Shown: positions 53,444-62,905 of the stretch, one piece after another | Layout of the letters: each line of letters starts with the position of its first letter | Numbering within the stretch: the first letter of the stretch is position 1 | Assembly: GCF_003171655.1 (NCBI RefSeq) | Contig: NZ_QFZL01000003.1 | Location: 372,001-436,000 of the forward strand | Source of the DNA: Stakelama portus | GTDB taxonomy: Bacteria; Pseudomonadota; Alphaproteobacteria; Sphingomonadales; Sphingomonadaceae | Length of the DNA: 64,000 nt | Direction: 5' to 3' | Made by a program: the position numbers and the translations under genes | The notes under the pieces: generated by a model | Databases searched by the model: none | Seen by the model: the letters and a program-made list of their open reading frames with translations, nothing else | What the model was told of the DNA's origin: nothing

Positions 53444-53971
53444 TCAAGCCTCATCGATTTCCTCCCGAAGCGCGGCGAGCGCGCGATAGACGATGCGCAG
53501 GTCGCTTTCCAACGTGCTCAGGCTGATGCCCAGTTCGCGTGCCACCTCGCGCTGGCGCAGCCCGTCGATCCGGTGGCGGCGGAACGCGGCGGCTGCGCGC
53601 GGATCGAGCGTGCCAAGGCGCTCGGCAACCAGCTGTGCATATTCGCGACCGATCAGCAATCGTTCGGCGGATGCTTCCTCGGATACGCCCGGCTGTGCGC
53701 CTGCCTGTTGATCGACCCAGGCATGTTCGCGCCGCCGCGCCTGCCGTTCGGCGCGATAGCGATCGATCATCAGGCTGTCGGCAGCGCGATAGAGATAGGA
53801 AAGCGGTGACGCGATTGGTCCCGGTCGCGCCGTTTCGATCCGAAGCCACAATTCGTGCAACAGATCCTCCGCCGCATCGCCCGCGCCGCGCGCGACCAGA
53901 AAGCGCAGCAGGGCGGCGCGATGCGTCAGGAACGCGGCTTCAAGGCCTGCGGGGGGAGCGGGGTCTGCCAT
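53444..53971 (-). CDS. fecI: FecI-like ECF sigma factor
   Basis: A 175-residue sigma factor with regions 2 (DAAEDLLHELWLRIETARPG ... YLYRAADSLMIDRYRAERQ) and 4 (LDPRAAAAFRRHRIDGLRQREVARELGISLSTLESDLR, quoted in part). Gene order sigma - FecR - STN receptor is that of Fec-type cell-surface signalling, so it should transcribe its own operon on ligand binding. I take ATG 53971 (MADPAPPAG); the frame continues to 54043. A direct repeat lies upstream. Confidence 0.9.
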   Translation of the reverse strand: MADPAPPAGLEAAFLTHRAALLRFLVARGAGDAAEDLLHELWLRIETARPGPIASPLSYLYRAADSLMIDRYRAERQARRREHAWVDQQAGAQPGVSEEASAERLLIGREYAQLVAERLGTLDPRAAAAFRRHRIDGLRQREVARELGISLSTLESDLRIVYRALAALREEIDEA

Positions 53972-53989
53972 ATGATTCGAAATCGGCGG

Positions 53990-54010
53990 GGATATACACG
54001 CGGATATACA
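53990..54010. promoter_or_regulatory. Direct repeat GGATATACA upstream of FecI-like sigma gene
   Basis: GGATATACA occurs at 53990-53998 and again at 54002-54010 (12-base period), 19 bases before the start codon of the sigma gene. It may be a regulator site or part of the promoter. In this region of high GC, an AT-rich doublet is conspicuous. Confidence 0.45.
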
Positions 54011-54060
54011 GGGGCCTGCAATCCCATGCCAGATCGGCGCCATGGGCCGGTCCCGCCGGC

Positions 54061-55407
54061 TCAGCCGCCCGAACCGCGCCAGTCGCTGGGGCGGATGCCG
54101 TGGCGACGCGCCTTGTCGTAAAAGGTCTTGCGCGGAATCCTGAGCAGGTCGACTGCCTTGCTCACATTGCCGCGCGTGGCGGAGAGCGCGCTGCGGATCT
54201 GCTGCGCCTCGAACGCATCGACTGCGTCGGACAGGCTCGGCCGGTTTTCGAACGACCAGGGCGCGAGCGCGCCTTCGCCTTCCAATATCCGGCGTTCGGC
54301 CATGTGCATCAGCTCGCGCACATTGCCCGGCCAGTCATGCGCGCGCATGTCGCCCCAGTCGGCATCGTGCAGCGCAGGAACCGCGCGTCCGTGCCGGCGG
54401 GCGCATTCGTCGAGGAAATGCGCATAGAGCAGCGGAATATCCTCGGGGCGCTCGCGCAAGGGGGGCAAGGCGATGGTGAAACGGTTGAGCCGGTATCGCA
54501 ACGTGTCGATCATCCCGCCCTTGCGGATCGTGTCGGCCATCGACTGGCGGCTGGTCGCGATCATCCGGAAATCCAGATGGCGCGCTTCATTGCCGCCCAG
54601 CGGCACCACTTCGCGCGCTTCGATCGCGCGCAGCAGCTTGGGCTGTGCCGATTGGGTGAGCAGGTCGACATGGTCGAGGAACAACGTCCCCTGATCGGCT
54701 GCCTCGATGCGCCCGATGCGGGGCCAGCGGGCGCCGGGAAAGGCATTGGCGACATGGCCGAACAATTCGGCCTCGACCATCTGATCGGGCAGCGCGCCGC
54801 AATCGACCGTCACCATCGCGCGGCGGCGACGGTCGCTCGCGCGATGCAGCATCGCCGCGACCAGCGACTTGCCGGTGCCCGTTTCCCCTTCGATCAGGAC
54901 GTCGACCGATGTCGGGCCGATCTGGGCAATGGTACGGCGGACCTGTTCGATCGCGGGCGAAATCCCGATCAGCGCGGATGCGCCCGCCGCCTGTTCGGCC
55001 TGCGTCCGCAGGCGACGATTTTCGAGCGCGACCTGTCGCATTTCATACGCCCGCCCCACCGCGCGCAGCAATGCGTCCGCCGGATAGGGCTTGGTCAGGA
55101 AATCATAGGCGCCGTCCTGAATCGCCCGCACCGCAGTGGCGACATCGCCATGGCCGGTGATCAGCACCACCGGCAGCTGCGGATCGCGCTCGCGCAGGGC
55201 GGCGAAAAGCTGAAGCCCGTCCATGCCCGGCATGCGCAGATCGCTGACGACGACGCCGGGAAAGTCCGCCGTCAGATGGTCGAGCGCCGATCGGGCATTA
55301 TCGAACAGCAGCGGCTGATAACCCGCCAGTTCGAGCGTCTGGGCATTCGATGCGCGCATATCCGCATCATCGTCGACGAACGCGACGCGTTTTACCGGTT
55401 CGCTCAT
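54061..55407 (-). CDS. dctD: DctD-like NtrC-family response regulator with degenerate sigma-54 motifs
   Basis: A 448-residue protein: receiver domain (VDDDAD; phospho-acceptor Asp in VVVSDLRMPGMDG; Lys in FLTKPYPAD), AAA+ domain with Walker A GETGTGKS, and a Fis-type HTH (NVSKAVDLLRIPRKTFYDKARRHG). The GAFTGA loop reads NAFPGA and the Walker B DE pair reads DH (GTLFLDHVDLL). The sensor Arg and WPGNVREL are kept. It is coupled to dctB (ATGA overlap) and next to dctA, so it should control C4-dicarboxylate uptake, but perhaps not through sigma-54. Confidence 0.85.
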   Translation of the reverse strand: MSEPVKRVAFVDDDADMRASNAQTLELAGYQPLLFDNARSALDHLTADFPGVVVSDLRMPGMDGLQLFAALRERDPQLPVVLITGHGDVATAVRAIQDGAYDFLTKPYPADALLRAVGRAYEMRQVALENRRLRTQAEQAAGASALIGISPAIEQVRRTIAQIGPTSVDVLIEGETGTGKSLVAAMLHRASDRRRRAMVTVDCGALPDQMVEAELFGHVANAFPGARWPRIGRIEAADQGTLFLDHVDLLTQSAQPKLLRAIEAREVVPLGGNEARHLDFRMIATSRQSMADTIRKGGMIDTLRYRLNRFTIALPPLRERPEDIPLLYAHFLDECARRHGRAVPALHDADWGDMRAHDWPGNVRELMHMAERRILEGEGALAPWSFENRPSLSDAVDAFEAQQIRSALSATRGNVSKAVDLLRIPRKTFYDKARRHGIRPSDWRGSGG

Positions 55408-57221
55408 GCCGATTTGAGGGTCATGCGGAAACAGGCGCCATCGGCGACGGCGACGCGCGACAGGTCGCCGCCCAGATCGCGCATGATGTCGCGCGACAGC
55501 GTGAGGCCAAGGCCAAGGCCCTGTTCCTTGCTTGTCTGGAACGGCTGGAACAGCGATGCCGCCGCTTCTTCGGTCAGGCCCGGGCCATTGTCGGCGATAT
55601 CGACATCGACTCGCTTGCCGCGTGCGGCGACCGTCAGCGTGATCCGGGGATCGGCAGCATCCTGCATCGCATCGAGTGCATTGACGATCAGATTGACCAG
55701 CACCTGTTCGAGCCGCACCCGCTCGCCGATCACCATCGCATCCATATCGCCCGCCACGGTGACTGCGACGCCGCGCCGCTCGATCCGGTCGCGCAGCAAC
55801 AGCGTCGCGCCGTCGATCGCATCGCCGATCCGCAACGGGCCGAGCGTGCCGCGCGCCTTTCGCGCGAAACCGCGCAGTTCCGAAATGATCGCGTCGATCC
55901 GTTCGGTCATCGCGACGATGCGCGACAGATTGTCGGCGGCATCGGCGTTGCGCGCCTTTTCGATCAGGATGCGGCCATTGTCGGCATAGCTGCGGATCGC
56001 GGCGACCGGCTGATTGATCTCATGCGCGACCCCGGCCGTGATCTGGCCGAGCGAGGCGAGCTTGTTCGCCTGGACGAGCTGGTCGCGCGCCTGTTCGAGC
56101 TTTGCTTCGCTCGCGCGGCGATCGTGCATTTCCTGTTTGAGCTTGCGGTTGGCCTGACGCAGGTCGAGCGTGCGTGCCTCGACTTCGGCTTCGAGCTGCG
56201 CGCGGTTGGCTTCTGCGCGCGCGGCGGCCTGTGCGCGCCGCATCCTGCGGCGGACGAACATCCCGACCAGCAATGCCGCGAGCAACAAAATGACCGCCGT
56301 GACGATGCGCGCGCTATAGGCGGCCTGCTTCACGCCAGTGACGGGCGTGAGCAGGTGCAGCGTCCAGCCCGGTGTCGTGGTGGGCAGCAGCGTTTCGACA
56401 TATTCGTTCGCCGCTTCGTCGCGCGACCCGGCGATGGTGACGATGCCGGGGCGATTGGTGCGCGCGATCGGCAGCGGCGTCAGTGGCGCCTGACCGAAAT
56501 CGAGACTCTTGCGAAGCTGGGCGCGTTCTTCGCTGTCGATGAACCGGTTGGTGAGGAAGCGCCAGCCGGGGCGGCTGGTGATCAGGACGACGCCGCGCGA
56601 ATCGGTGACAAAGGCAGGCGAGCCCGATTGCCGCCATTCATTTTCCAGCTGGTCGAATTCGACCTTGAGCACGACGACGCCGGTGCTGCGCCCGGTTTCG
56701 ACGCGCCGGGCGATGTAGAGGCCGGGAAGGCGGCTGACGGTGCCGAGCGCGAATTGCTCGCCATTGCCGCTGGCGAGCGCATCCTGGAAATAGCTGCGGA
56801 ACCCGTAATTGGACCCGACGAAGCTCAGCGGCTGATTCCAGTTGGAAGCGGCGATCGTCGTGCCTTGCGAATCGAGCAGATAGAGCGCCGCGCTGTGGAT
56901 CCGATCGTTGAGCCGTTCGAGCCGCCGGTCGAACGTCACCACTGCCTCACGATCGGGCGAATCGAGCACCTGACGCGTCTGCGGATCGTCGGCCAGTGCG
57001 AGCGGGATCAGGCGAAATTTCTGCAGCTCGCTGCGGAGCAGGGCGGCGTGGAGCGCGGCGGACGCGCGGCCTTCGACGCGCGAGCTTTGATAGGCACGCT
57101 TCGAAGCGATCGAACCCGACAGCAGGATCGCGGCCACCGCCCCGATCAACGCCGCAGCCGCGACAACCATCACCCAGGGACGCAGGCGTCGGTCGGTCCG
57201 CATAGGGTTGGCGAAGCGCAT
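55404..57221 (-). CDS. dctB: DctB-like sensor histidine kinase
   Basis: A 605-residue sensor with an N-terminal membrane segment ([20 protein letters not shown]), a periplasmic Cache-type sensing domain, a second membrane segment near residue 310 ([18 protein letters not shown]) and a coiled coil. The HisKA box is [20 protein letters not shown] (phospho-His near residue 398); the ATPase has N box [13 protein letters not shown] and G boxes DIADNGPGL and [13 protein letters not shown]. It senses external C4-dicarboxylates and phosphorylates the DctD homologue encoded downstream. Confidence 0.9.
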   Translation of the reverse strand: MRFANPMRTDRRLRPWVMVVAAAALIGAVAAILLSGSIASKRAYQSSRVEGRASAALHAALLRSELQKFRLIPLALADDPQTRQVLDSPDREAVVTFDRRLERLNDRIHSAALYLLDSQGTTIAASNWNQPLSFVGSNYGFRSYFQDALASGNGEQFALGTVSRLPGLYIARRVETGRSTGVVVLKVEFDQLENEWRQSGSPAFVTDSRGVVLITSRPGWRFLTNRFIDSEERAQLRKSLDFGQAPLTPLPIARTNRPGIVTIAGSRDEAANEYVETLLPTTTPGWTLHLLTPVTGVKQAAYSARIVTAVILLLAALLVGMFVRRRMRRAQAAARAEANRAQLEAEVEARTLDLRQANRKLKQEMHDRRASEAKLEQARDQLVQANKLASLGQITAGVAHEINQPVAAIRSYADNGRILIEKARNADAADNLSRIVAMTERIDAIISELRGFARKARGTLGPLRIGDAIDGATLLLRDRIERRGVAVTVAGDMDAMVIGERVRLEQVLVNLIVNALDAMQDAADPRITLTVAARGKRVDVDIADNGPGLTEEAAASLFQPFQTSKEQGLGLGLTLSRDIMRDLGGDLSRVAVADGACFRMTLKSA

Positions 57222-57230
57222 GGCGCTTAG

Positions 57231-57248
57231 TGTGCGGATTTTCGCACA
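57231..57248. promoter_or_regulatory. Inverted repeat in dctB-dctA intergenic region (possible DctD site)
   Basis: TGTGCG-GATTTT-CGCACA has perfect 6-bp arms and resembles the GTGCGG-type inverted repeats described for DctD sites upstream of rhizobial dctA (from memory). It is close to the dctB start and about 180 bases before dctA. Confidence 0.5.
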
Positions 57249-57262
57249 TTGTCGAGATGTGC

Positions 57263-57280
57263 TGTGTGGTTATCCACACA
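57263..57280. promoter_or_regulatory. Inverted repeat containing a DnaA-box sequence
   Basis: TGTGTGG-TTAT-CCACACA has perfect 7-bp arms. Positions 57270-57278 read TTATCCACA, the strict DnaA-box consensus. Only one box is visible, so it is more likely a regulator site than an origin. Confidence 0.45.
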
Positions 57281-57424
57281 TCAATGCGGCACTCGGAATC
57301 AAAAACAAATATATATCAGTATCTTAGCAAGTTCAAGAAAATCGCTGTCGTCGCGCTGTCCAACGCTATCCTCACTGCGGTTACCGTCGGAAACACGCCG
57401 GAACCTTATTCGGGAGAGACTGAC

Positions 57425-58759
57425 TTGCGAGACCTGACGGCTGCTGCAGCGGCGCCAAAGCGCACCCCATGGTGGCGGCATCTCTATGTTCAGGTGCTGG
57501 CCGGGATCGCGCTCGGTACGCTGGTCGGTGCGATCTGGCCCACCACCGGCGAAGGGCTCAAGCCGCTCGGCGACGCGTTCATCGCGATCGTCAAGATGAT
57601 CATCGCGCCGGTCATTTTCCTGACGCTGGTGACCGGCATCGCCAATATGCGCGACCTCGGGTCGGTCGGTCGCGTCATGCTGAAGGCGCTGAGCTATTTC
57701 CTGCTGCTGTCGACCGCCGCGCTGATCCTTGGCCTGATCGTCGCCAATGCGACTCAGATCGGCGCGAGCATGCATATCGATCCGGCGACGCTCGATACCG
57801 CCGCAGTCGCCAAATATACGCAACAGGCGCATGATCAGACGATCACCGGCTTTCTGCTGCACATCATTCCCAAGACGATCGTGTCGCCGCTCGCCAGCGG
57901 AGAGATTCTCCAGGTGCTGCTGGTGGCGGTGCTGACCGGCATTTCGCTCGCGCTGATCGGCAAGGAAGGCGATCCGCTGCTCCGTGTGCTCGAATCGGCG
58001 AACCAGCTGGTGTTCCGCATGGTACACATGCTGATGAAGCTCGCCCCGATCGGCGCGTTCGGCGCGATCGCGTTCACGATCGGCAAATATGGCGTGGGCT
58101 CGCTTGCCAGCCTCGCGGCGCTGGTCGGCACCTTCTACATCACCAGCCTGTTGTTCGTGCTGGTCGTGCTCGGCGGCGTCGGCTGGCTGTTCGGCTTTTC
58201 GATCCTGAAGCTGATCCGCTATCTGAAGGATGAGCTGTTTCTGGTGCTGGGCACGTCGTCGTCGGAAGCCGCGCTGCCCAGCCTGCTCGAAAAGATGGAA
58301 CGCGCGGGCTGCTCGAAACAGGTGGTCGGGCTGGTCGTTCCCGCCGGCTATTCGTTCAATCTGGACGGGACCAACATCTATATGACGCTGGCGGCGCTGT
58401 TCATCGCGCATGCCACCGGTACGCCGCTGTCGTTCGGCGAGCAATTGCTGCTGCTGGGCGTCGCGATGCTCAGTTCGAAGGGCGCGGCGGGAGTCACCGG
58501 CGCGGGGTTCATCACGCTCGCCGCGACCTTGTCGGTGGTGCCGTCGGTGCCGGTCGCCGGCATGGCGCTGATCCTCGGCATCGATCGCTTCATGAGCGAA
58601 TGCCGCAGCCTCACCAATTTCGTCGGCAACGCAGTCGCCACGATCGTCGTCGCCAAATGGGACGGCGAATTCGATGCCGAACTGTTCGACCGGGCGATGC
58701 ACGGCGCACCCGCCAGCATCGAAGAGGTCGAGCGAAAGGCGTCGACCGCCACAGGCTGA
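57425..58759 (+). CDS. dctA: C4-dicarboxylate transporter DctA
   Basis: DctA is a proton/sodium-coupled importer of succinate, fumarate and malate in the inner membrane. The 444-residue protein starts near the first helix ([20 protein letters not shown]). It carries the family motifs [18 protein letters not shown], the serine-rich [17 protein letters not shown], and [20 protein letters not shown] with [20 protein letters not shown]. The start is TTG 57425 after GGGAGAG (57412-57418); the open frame reaches 57230 but that part covers the regulatory repeats. No sigma-54 promoter with GG-N10-GC spacing was seen upstream. Confidence 0.95.
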   Translation: MRDLTAAAAAPKRTPWWRHLYVQVLAGIALGTLVGAIWPTTGEGLKPLGDAFIAIVKMIIAPVIFLTLVTGIANMRDLGSVGRVMLKALSYFLLLSTAALILGLIVANATQIGASMHIDPATLDTAAVAKYTQQAHDQTITGFLLHIIPKTIVSPLASGEILQVLLVAVLTGISLALIGKEGDPLLRVLESANQLVFRMVHMLMKLAPIGAFGAIAFTIGKYGVGSLASLAALVGTFYITSLLFVLVVLGGVGWLFGFSILKLIRYLKDELFLVLGTSSSEAALPSLLEKMERAGCSKQVVGLVVPAGYSFNLDGTNIYMTLAALFIAHATGTPLSFGEQLLLLGVAMLSSKGAAGVTGAGFITLAATLSVVPSVPVAGMALILGIDRFMSECRSLTNFVGNAVATIVVAKWDGEFDAELFDRAMHGAPASIEEVERKASTATG

Positions 58760-58830
58760 AACCCAAATCACATCGCACAGGGGAGCGGCAACGTCCGAAA
58801 GAGACGTGTCGCCGTGAGAGGAGACAGGAA

Positions 58831-61800
58831 ATGAAGACATTCAGGACATGCGCGCTGCTGACCACGGCACTGGCAGGATGGCCGGCGGTCGCCGCCGCCC
58901 AGACCGCGCCTGCGGGACAGCAGGCCACTGCGCCACAGGGCCAGGACGCCACTCAGGCGGCCGAACAGGATGACGCGGCGCCGACCGAAATCGTCGTCGT
59001 CGGTTCGCGCATCACCGGGACCAGCATCACCGAAGCATTGCCTGTCACGGTCGTCGATTCGAACCAGATCGCCGCCACCGGCGCCGTGTCCGGCGATGAG
59101 CTGCTCCGATCGATCCCGCAAATGGGCGATGTCAGCTTCAATCCGAACAACAGCCCGCAAACGAGCAATGCCGCGCGCGGCGACGTCAGTTCGATCGACA
59201 TCCGCGATCTGGGCCCCGGCAACACGCTGGTCCTGATCAACGGCCGCCGCCTGGTCCAGCACCCGGTTACCCAGGCCGGCATCGCCAATGTGCCGGAGCA
59301 GACGTTCAACGCCAATTCCCTGCCGGTCGGCGCGATCGAGCGAGTCGAGGTGCTGCGCGACGGTGCTGCCGCAATCTATGGCTCGGACGCGGTGGCGGGT
59401 GTCGTCAACGTCGTGACGACCGAAAACTATCAGGGATTGCGCGGCAGCCTGCGCTATGGCGGTGCGGAAGGCACGCATATGCGGGAATTCAACGCCAATC
59501 TGGCCGGCGGCACCAATTTCGGCAATGGCCGGGGCAATATCACCGTCATGGGCGAATATACCCATCGTACGGCGATGCTGGCGAGCGACGAAAGCTATAC
59601 CGCTACCGGCGATCTTCGCGGCTATTTCGCCGGATATCCCGGCTATGCCGATTCGACCGATCCGGACAACCGGTCGAGCTATACGCCCTTCGCCAATTTT
59701 TCGACCAACGGCGTGGTGGTGCGTCAGGGATCGAGGACGCTGACGTCCGGTGCGGGGTCGTTCCACATCCAGCCGCAGGATCATGACGGCTGCCGCACCA
59801 ATTTGTCCGACGGCATGTGCATCGGGCGCGGCAACATCAGCTATAACACGTTCCGCGATCTGCGGTTCGACGATGCGGTCGGGACGACCGTCCGGTCTCA
59901 GCTCGAGCGGATCAATCTGTTCGCCACAACGCATTACGACGTCAGCGACACCCTCACGCTCTTCGGCGAGGCTGGCTATTATCATGCGACGTCGCACCGG
60001 CTGCAACCGGCCGTCATCCGGTTGAACGACGTTACCGTTCCGGCATCGAATTACTGGAACCCGTTCGGCGCGACGACGCTGCCCGACGGATCGCCCAATC
60101 CCAATCGCCTGCCCGGGCTGGACATTCCGGACGAAGGCATTCCGGTGACTCTCACGCGCTATCGCTTTGTCGATACCGGCTTGCAGAATGTCGATGTCAC
60201 CAACGATCAATGGCGCCTGTTGGGCGGCGCGCGCGGATCGTTCGACAAATGGGACTGGGAAGTCGCAGGGACCTATTCCGAAGCAACGTCGGAGGACCTT
60301 TCCGACAATATCAACACCACCTTGTTGCAACAGCAGCTCGCTCTGGCGACGCCCGACGCCTATAACCCGTTCAACGGTGGCGGCTGTGACGGCAACTACA
60401 GCGTCGGCGATTGCACGCCGAGTTCGGCCGCATCCTATCAACCGTTCCTTTTCAGGATGCGCCGGTTCGACAGGACGACGCTGGCGATGTTCGACGCGCG
60501 GATCAGCACCGGCCAGCTGATCCAGCTTCCCGCCGGCGATCTGGGGCTTTCGATCGGGATGGAGCTGCGCCGCGAAACCCAGCGCGACGACCGCGATCCC
60601 AATCTGGACGGCACGAACACCTTCACTGACATGGTCACCGGCGAGACCAATGAAAGCAATGTCGTGGCGGTCAGCCCCACGCCCGACAGCTATGGTTCCC
60701 GGCGGGTCTTTTCGGCCTATGGAGAGCTTGCCGTGCCGGTCATTTCGCCGGCCATGGGCGTCCCGCTGATCCGCAAGCTCGAGCTGCAGCTGGCGGGCCG
60801 GTATGAGAATTACAGCGATTTCGGTTCGATCTTCCGGCCCAAGGCCGCGGCGGCATGGGACGTGTTCAAGGGCGTCCGCCTGCGCGGATCCTTCGCGCTC
60901 GGCTTCCGTGCGCCGAACCTCGAACAGCTTCATGCCGGCGAATATGGCCGGCTGGGTACGAACAACGACTATATCCGCTGCGAAGCGGATTTGCGGGCCG
61001 GACGGATCAGCAACTTCAACCAATGCTCCGAACCGGCAAGCTATTCGATCCGCGTCGCCGGCAATCCCGATCTACAGCCCGAGCGCAGCCAGAATGTCAC
61101 GTTCGGACTGGTGCTTCAGCCGGGTTTCATTCCCGACCTGACCTTCACGGTCGATTGGTGGCAGATCAAGCAGAACGGCATTGTCGGCCAGTTCGGCGGC
61201 AGCAACTCGCTGGCGCTCGACTACCTTCAGCAGATTCAGGGCGCGAGCAATCCCAATGTCGTGCGCGCCGCGCCGACGGCCGATGACGTCGCATTCTTTG
61301 CCGGCACCGGTATCGATCCGGTCGGCGAAGTCATCGGAGTGAACGATTCCTTCGTCAATCTCCTGCCGCAAACCGCGCGCGGCATCGACTATGGCGTCCG
61401 CTATACGCTGCGCGATCACGGCCTGGGCCGGTTCGAATTCAACCTGAACGTCGCGCAGCTCCTCAAATTCAAGCGCGACCGCGGCGATCTGGTCGATATC
61501 CTGTTCGATGCCCGCGACGCCGGGACGATCGATGCGGGGACGCCGCTGTCGGGCGGGGGCAATCTGCTTGCCAATAACGGCCGTCCGAAATGGAAGGGAA
61601 CGGCCTCGCTCACCTGGTCGCTCAACGGCTTCCGGATCGGCGCCTCCGCGCAATATACCGGGTCGGTGCACGACACGAGCTTCCTGTCGGACACGGGCCA
61701 GGAATGGGTGGTGCCGGCGACGACGATGGTCAATCTCTATGTCCAGTATCGCATTCGCGAGCTGGGGCCGCTCGAGGGGCTGCGGTTCCGGATCGGCGCA

Positions 61801-61908
61801 CGCAATGTGTTCGATACGCAGCCGCCGCTGACCGCAGACGGCTATTTCGGCGAGCTCTATCAGCCCTATGGCCGCTACATCTACACCTCGGTGGGTTTCG
61901 ATCTGTGA
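58831..61908 (+). CDS. Large TonB-dependent receptor
   Basis: A 1025-residue receptor with a signal peptide (CALLTTALAGWPAVAAAQ), a Gln/Ala-rich linker, TonB box (PTEIVVVGSRITGTSI), plug (GAIERVEVLRDGAAAIYGSDAVAGVVNVV quoted in part) and a long barrel ending YIYTSVGFDL. The plug type (GSRI, DGAAAIYGSDA) is that of receptors for complex organic ligands such as oligosaccharides or peptides rather than classical siderophores; this is inference. GAGGAGACAGGAA precedes the ATG. It is 71 bases after dctA and 2 bases before the hydrolase gene. Confidence 0.93.
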   Translation: MKTFRTCALLTTALAGWPAVAAAQTAPAGQQATAPQGQDATQAAEQDDAAPTEIVVVGSRITGTSITEALPVTVVDSNQIAATGAVSGDELLRSIPQMGDVSFNPNNSPQTSNAARGDVSSIDIRDLGPGNTLVLINGRRLVQHPVTQAGIANVPEQTFNANSLPVGAIERVEVLRDGAAAIYGSDAVAGVVNVVTTENYQGLRGSLRYGGAEGTHMREFNANLAGGTNFGNGRGNITVMGEYTHRTAMLASDESYTATGDLRGYFAGYPGYADSTDPDNRSSYTPFANFSTNGVVVRQGSRTLTSGAGSFHIQPQDHDGCRTNLSDGMCIGRGNISYNTFRDLRFDDAVGTTVRSQLERINLFATTHYDVSDTLTLFGEAGYYHATSHRLQPAVIRLNDVTVPASNYWNPFGATTLPDGSPNPNRLPGLDIPDEGIPVTLTRYRFVDTGLQNVDVTNDQWRLLGGARGSFDKWDWEVAGTYSEATSEDLSDNINTTLLQQQLALATPDAYNPFNGGGCDGNYSVGDCTPSSAASYQPFLFRMRRFDRTTLAMFDARISTGQLIQLPAGDLGLSIGMELRRETQRDDRDPNLDGTNTFTDMVTGETNESNVVAVSPTPDSYGSRRVFSAYGELAVPVISPAMGVPLIRKLELQLAGRYENYSDFGSIFRPKAAAAWDVFKGVRLRGSFALGFRAPNLEQLHAGEYGRLGTNNDYIRCEADLRAGRISNFNQCSEPASYSIRVAGNPDLQPERSQNVTFGLVLQPGFIPDLTFTVDWWQIKQNGIVGQFGGSNSLALDYLQQIQGASNPNVVRAAPTADDVAFFAGTGIDPVGEVIGVNDSFVNLLPQTARGIDYGVRYTLRDHGLGRFEFNLNVAQLLKFKRDRGDLVDILFDARDAGTIDAGTPLSGGGNLLANNGRPKWKGTASLTWSLNGFRIGASAQYTGSVHDTSFLSDTGQEWVVPATTMVNLYVQYRIRELGPLEGLRFRIGARNVFDTQPPLTADGYFGELYQPYGRYIYTSVGFDL

Positions 61909-61910
61909 GG

Positions 61911-62873
61911 ATGCGGTTGAGGAAGGACAGGGTCGCCGGGGTCGTGCTTGCGCTTGCGGGTGTCGTGATGGCGCCTGCAGCATCGGCACAGGACCATCCG
62001 GCATCCCCGCCGCCGTCGGAAACAACGGCGGCGGCGGCGACCGCCGAGCAGCCGGAAACGATCCTCTTCATCGGCAACAGCTTCACCTATGGCGGGCATA
62101 GCGCGGCATGGCGCTATCGCGCCGACAGCGTCACCGATCTGAACGGCGACGGCGTCGGCGGGGTGCCTGCACTGTTCAAGCTGTTTACCGTTGAGGCGGG
62201 GCTCGATTACGCCGTCAGCCTGGAAACAAGCGGGGGCAAGACGCTGGGCTGGCACTGGGACCACCGGCGCGATGTGGTCGACCGGTCATGGGACCATGTG
62301 GTCTTGCAGGATCTGAGCACCTTCACGCGCGACAATCCGGGCGATCCCGCGACGCTGATCGCATATGCCCGCAAATTCGCGAACCTGTTCAAACGCGCCA
62401 ATCCCGATGTCGATATCAGCATGATCGCGACCTGGTCGCGGCCAGACCTCACCTATATCGCGGGCAAACGCTGGTCGGGTCAGCCGATCACGCGGATGGC
62501 CGAGGATATTCGCGCCGGATATGACAAGGCCAAGGCGGAAATACCCGCCATTGGTACGATCCATCCGGTGGGGCAGGCGTTTTCGCGCGCGATCGCGGAC
62601 GGCGTGGCCGATCCCGATCCCTATGACGGGATTGCGTTCGGCCAGATCGACCTGTGGACCTATGACCAGTATCATGCGAGCAGCGCGGGCTATTATCTCG
62701 AGGCGCTGGTCATCTTTGCCGATGTGACCGGGTGTGATCCGACCGGTTTCGGCAGGGATGAGATCGCAGCATCGGAACTGGGCATTTCGCCGCTGGCCGC
62801 CGTCGCGCTCCAGCGCGTCGCGCAGCAAACCACTGGCGCAAGCCGCGTCTGTACCGCTGTGCCCGCGCAGTGA
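61911..62873 (+). CDS. Secreted SGNH-hydrolase-like protein
   Basis: A 320-residue exported protein: signal peptide about residues 1-26 (VVLALAGVVMAPAASAQ), then TILFIGNSFTYGG, where GNSF is the block I nucleophile motif, and WDHVVLQDLSTFTRD resembling block III. The C-terminal TYDQYHASSAGYYLEAL provides Asp-x-x-His of block V. It is likely an esterase or deacylase in the periplasm or at the surface. It is coupled to the preceding receptor gene (2-base gap), suggesting it trims the ligand that the receptor imports. The start ATG 61911 has TGAGG immediately upstream; a GTG at 61944 is an alternative. Confidence 0.75.
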   Translation: MRLRKDRVAGVVLALAGVVMAPAASAQDHPASPPPSETTAAAATAEQPETILFIGNSFTYGGHSAAWRYRADSVTDLNGDGVGGVPALFKLFTVEAGLDYAVSLETSGGKTLGWHWDHRRDVVDRSWDHVVLQDLSTFTRDNPGDPATLIAYARKFANLFKRANPDVDISMIATWSRPDLTYIAGKRWSGQPITRMAEDIRAGYDKAKAEIPAIGTIHPVGQAFSRAIADGVADPDPYDGIAFGQIDLWTYDQYHASSAGYYLEALVIFADVTGCDPTGFGRDEIAASELGISPLAAVALQRVAQQTTGASRVCTAVPAQ

Positions 62874-62905
62874 AATGCGAATAGCGACGTGATTGCCCGA
62901 GCCAC

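Noticed and set aside
57270..57278. Replication origin suggested by a DnaA box
   Set aside because: Only one box, no AT-rich unwinding region and no dnaA, gidA or parA genes nearby.
57230..57424. N-terminal extension of DctA
   Set aside because: It would place the inverted repeats inside the coding region; DctA proteins start close to the first helix, and TTG 57425 has a good ribosome site.
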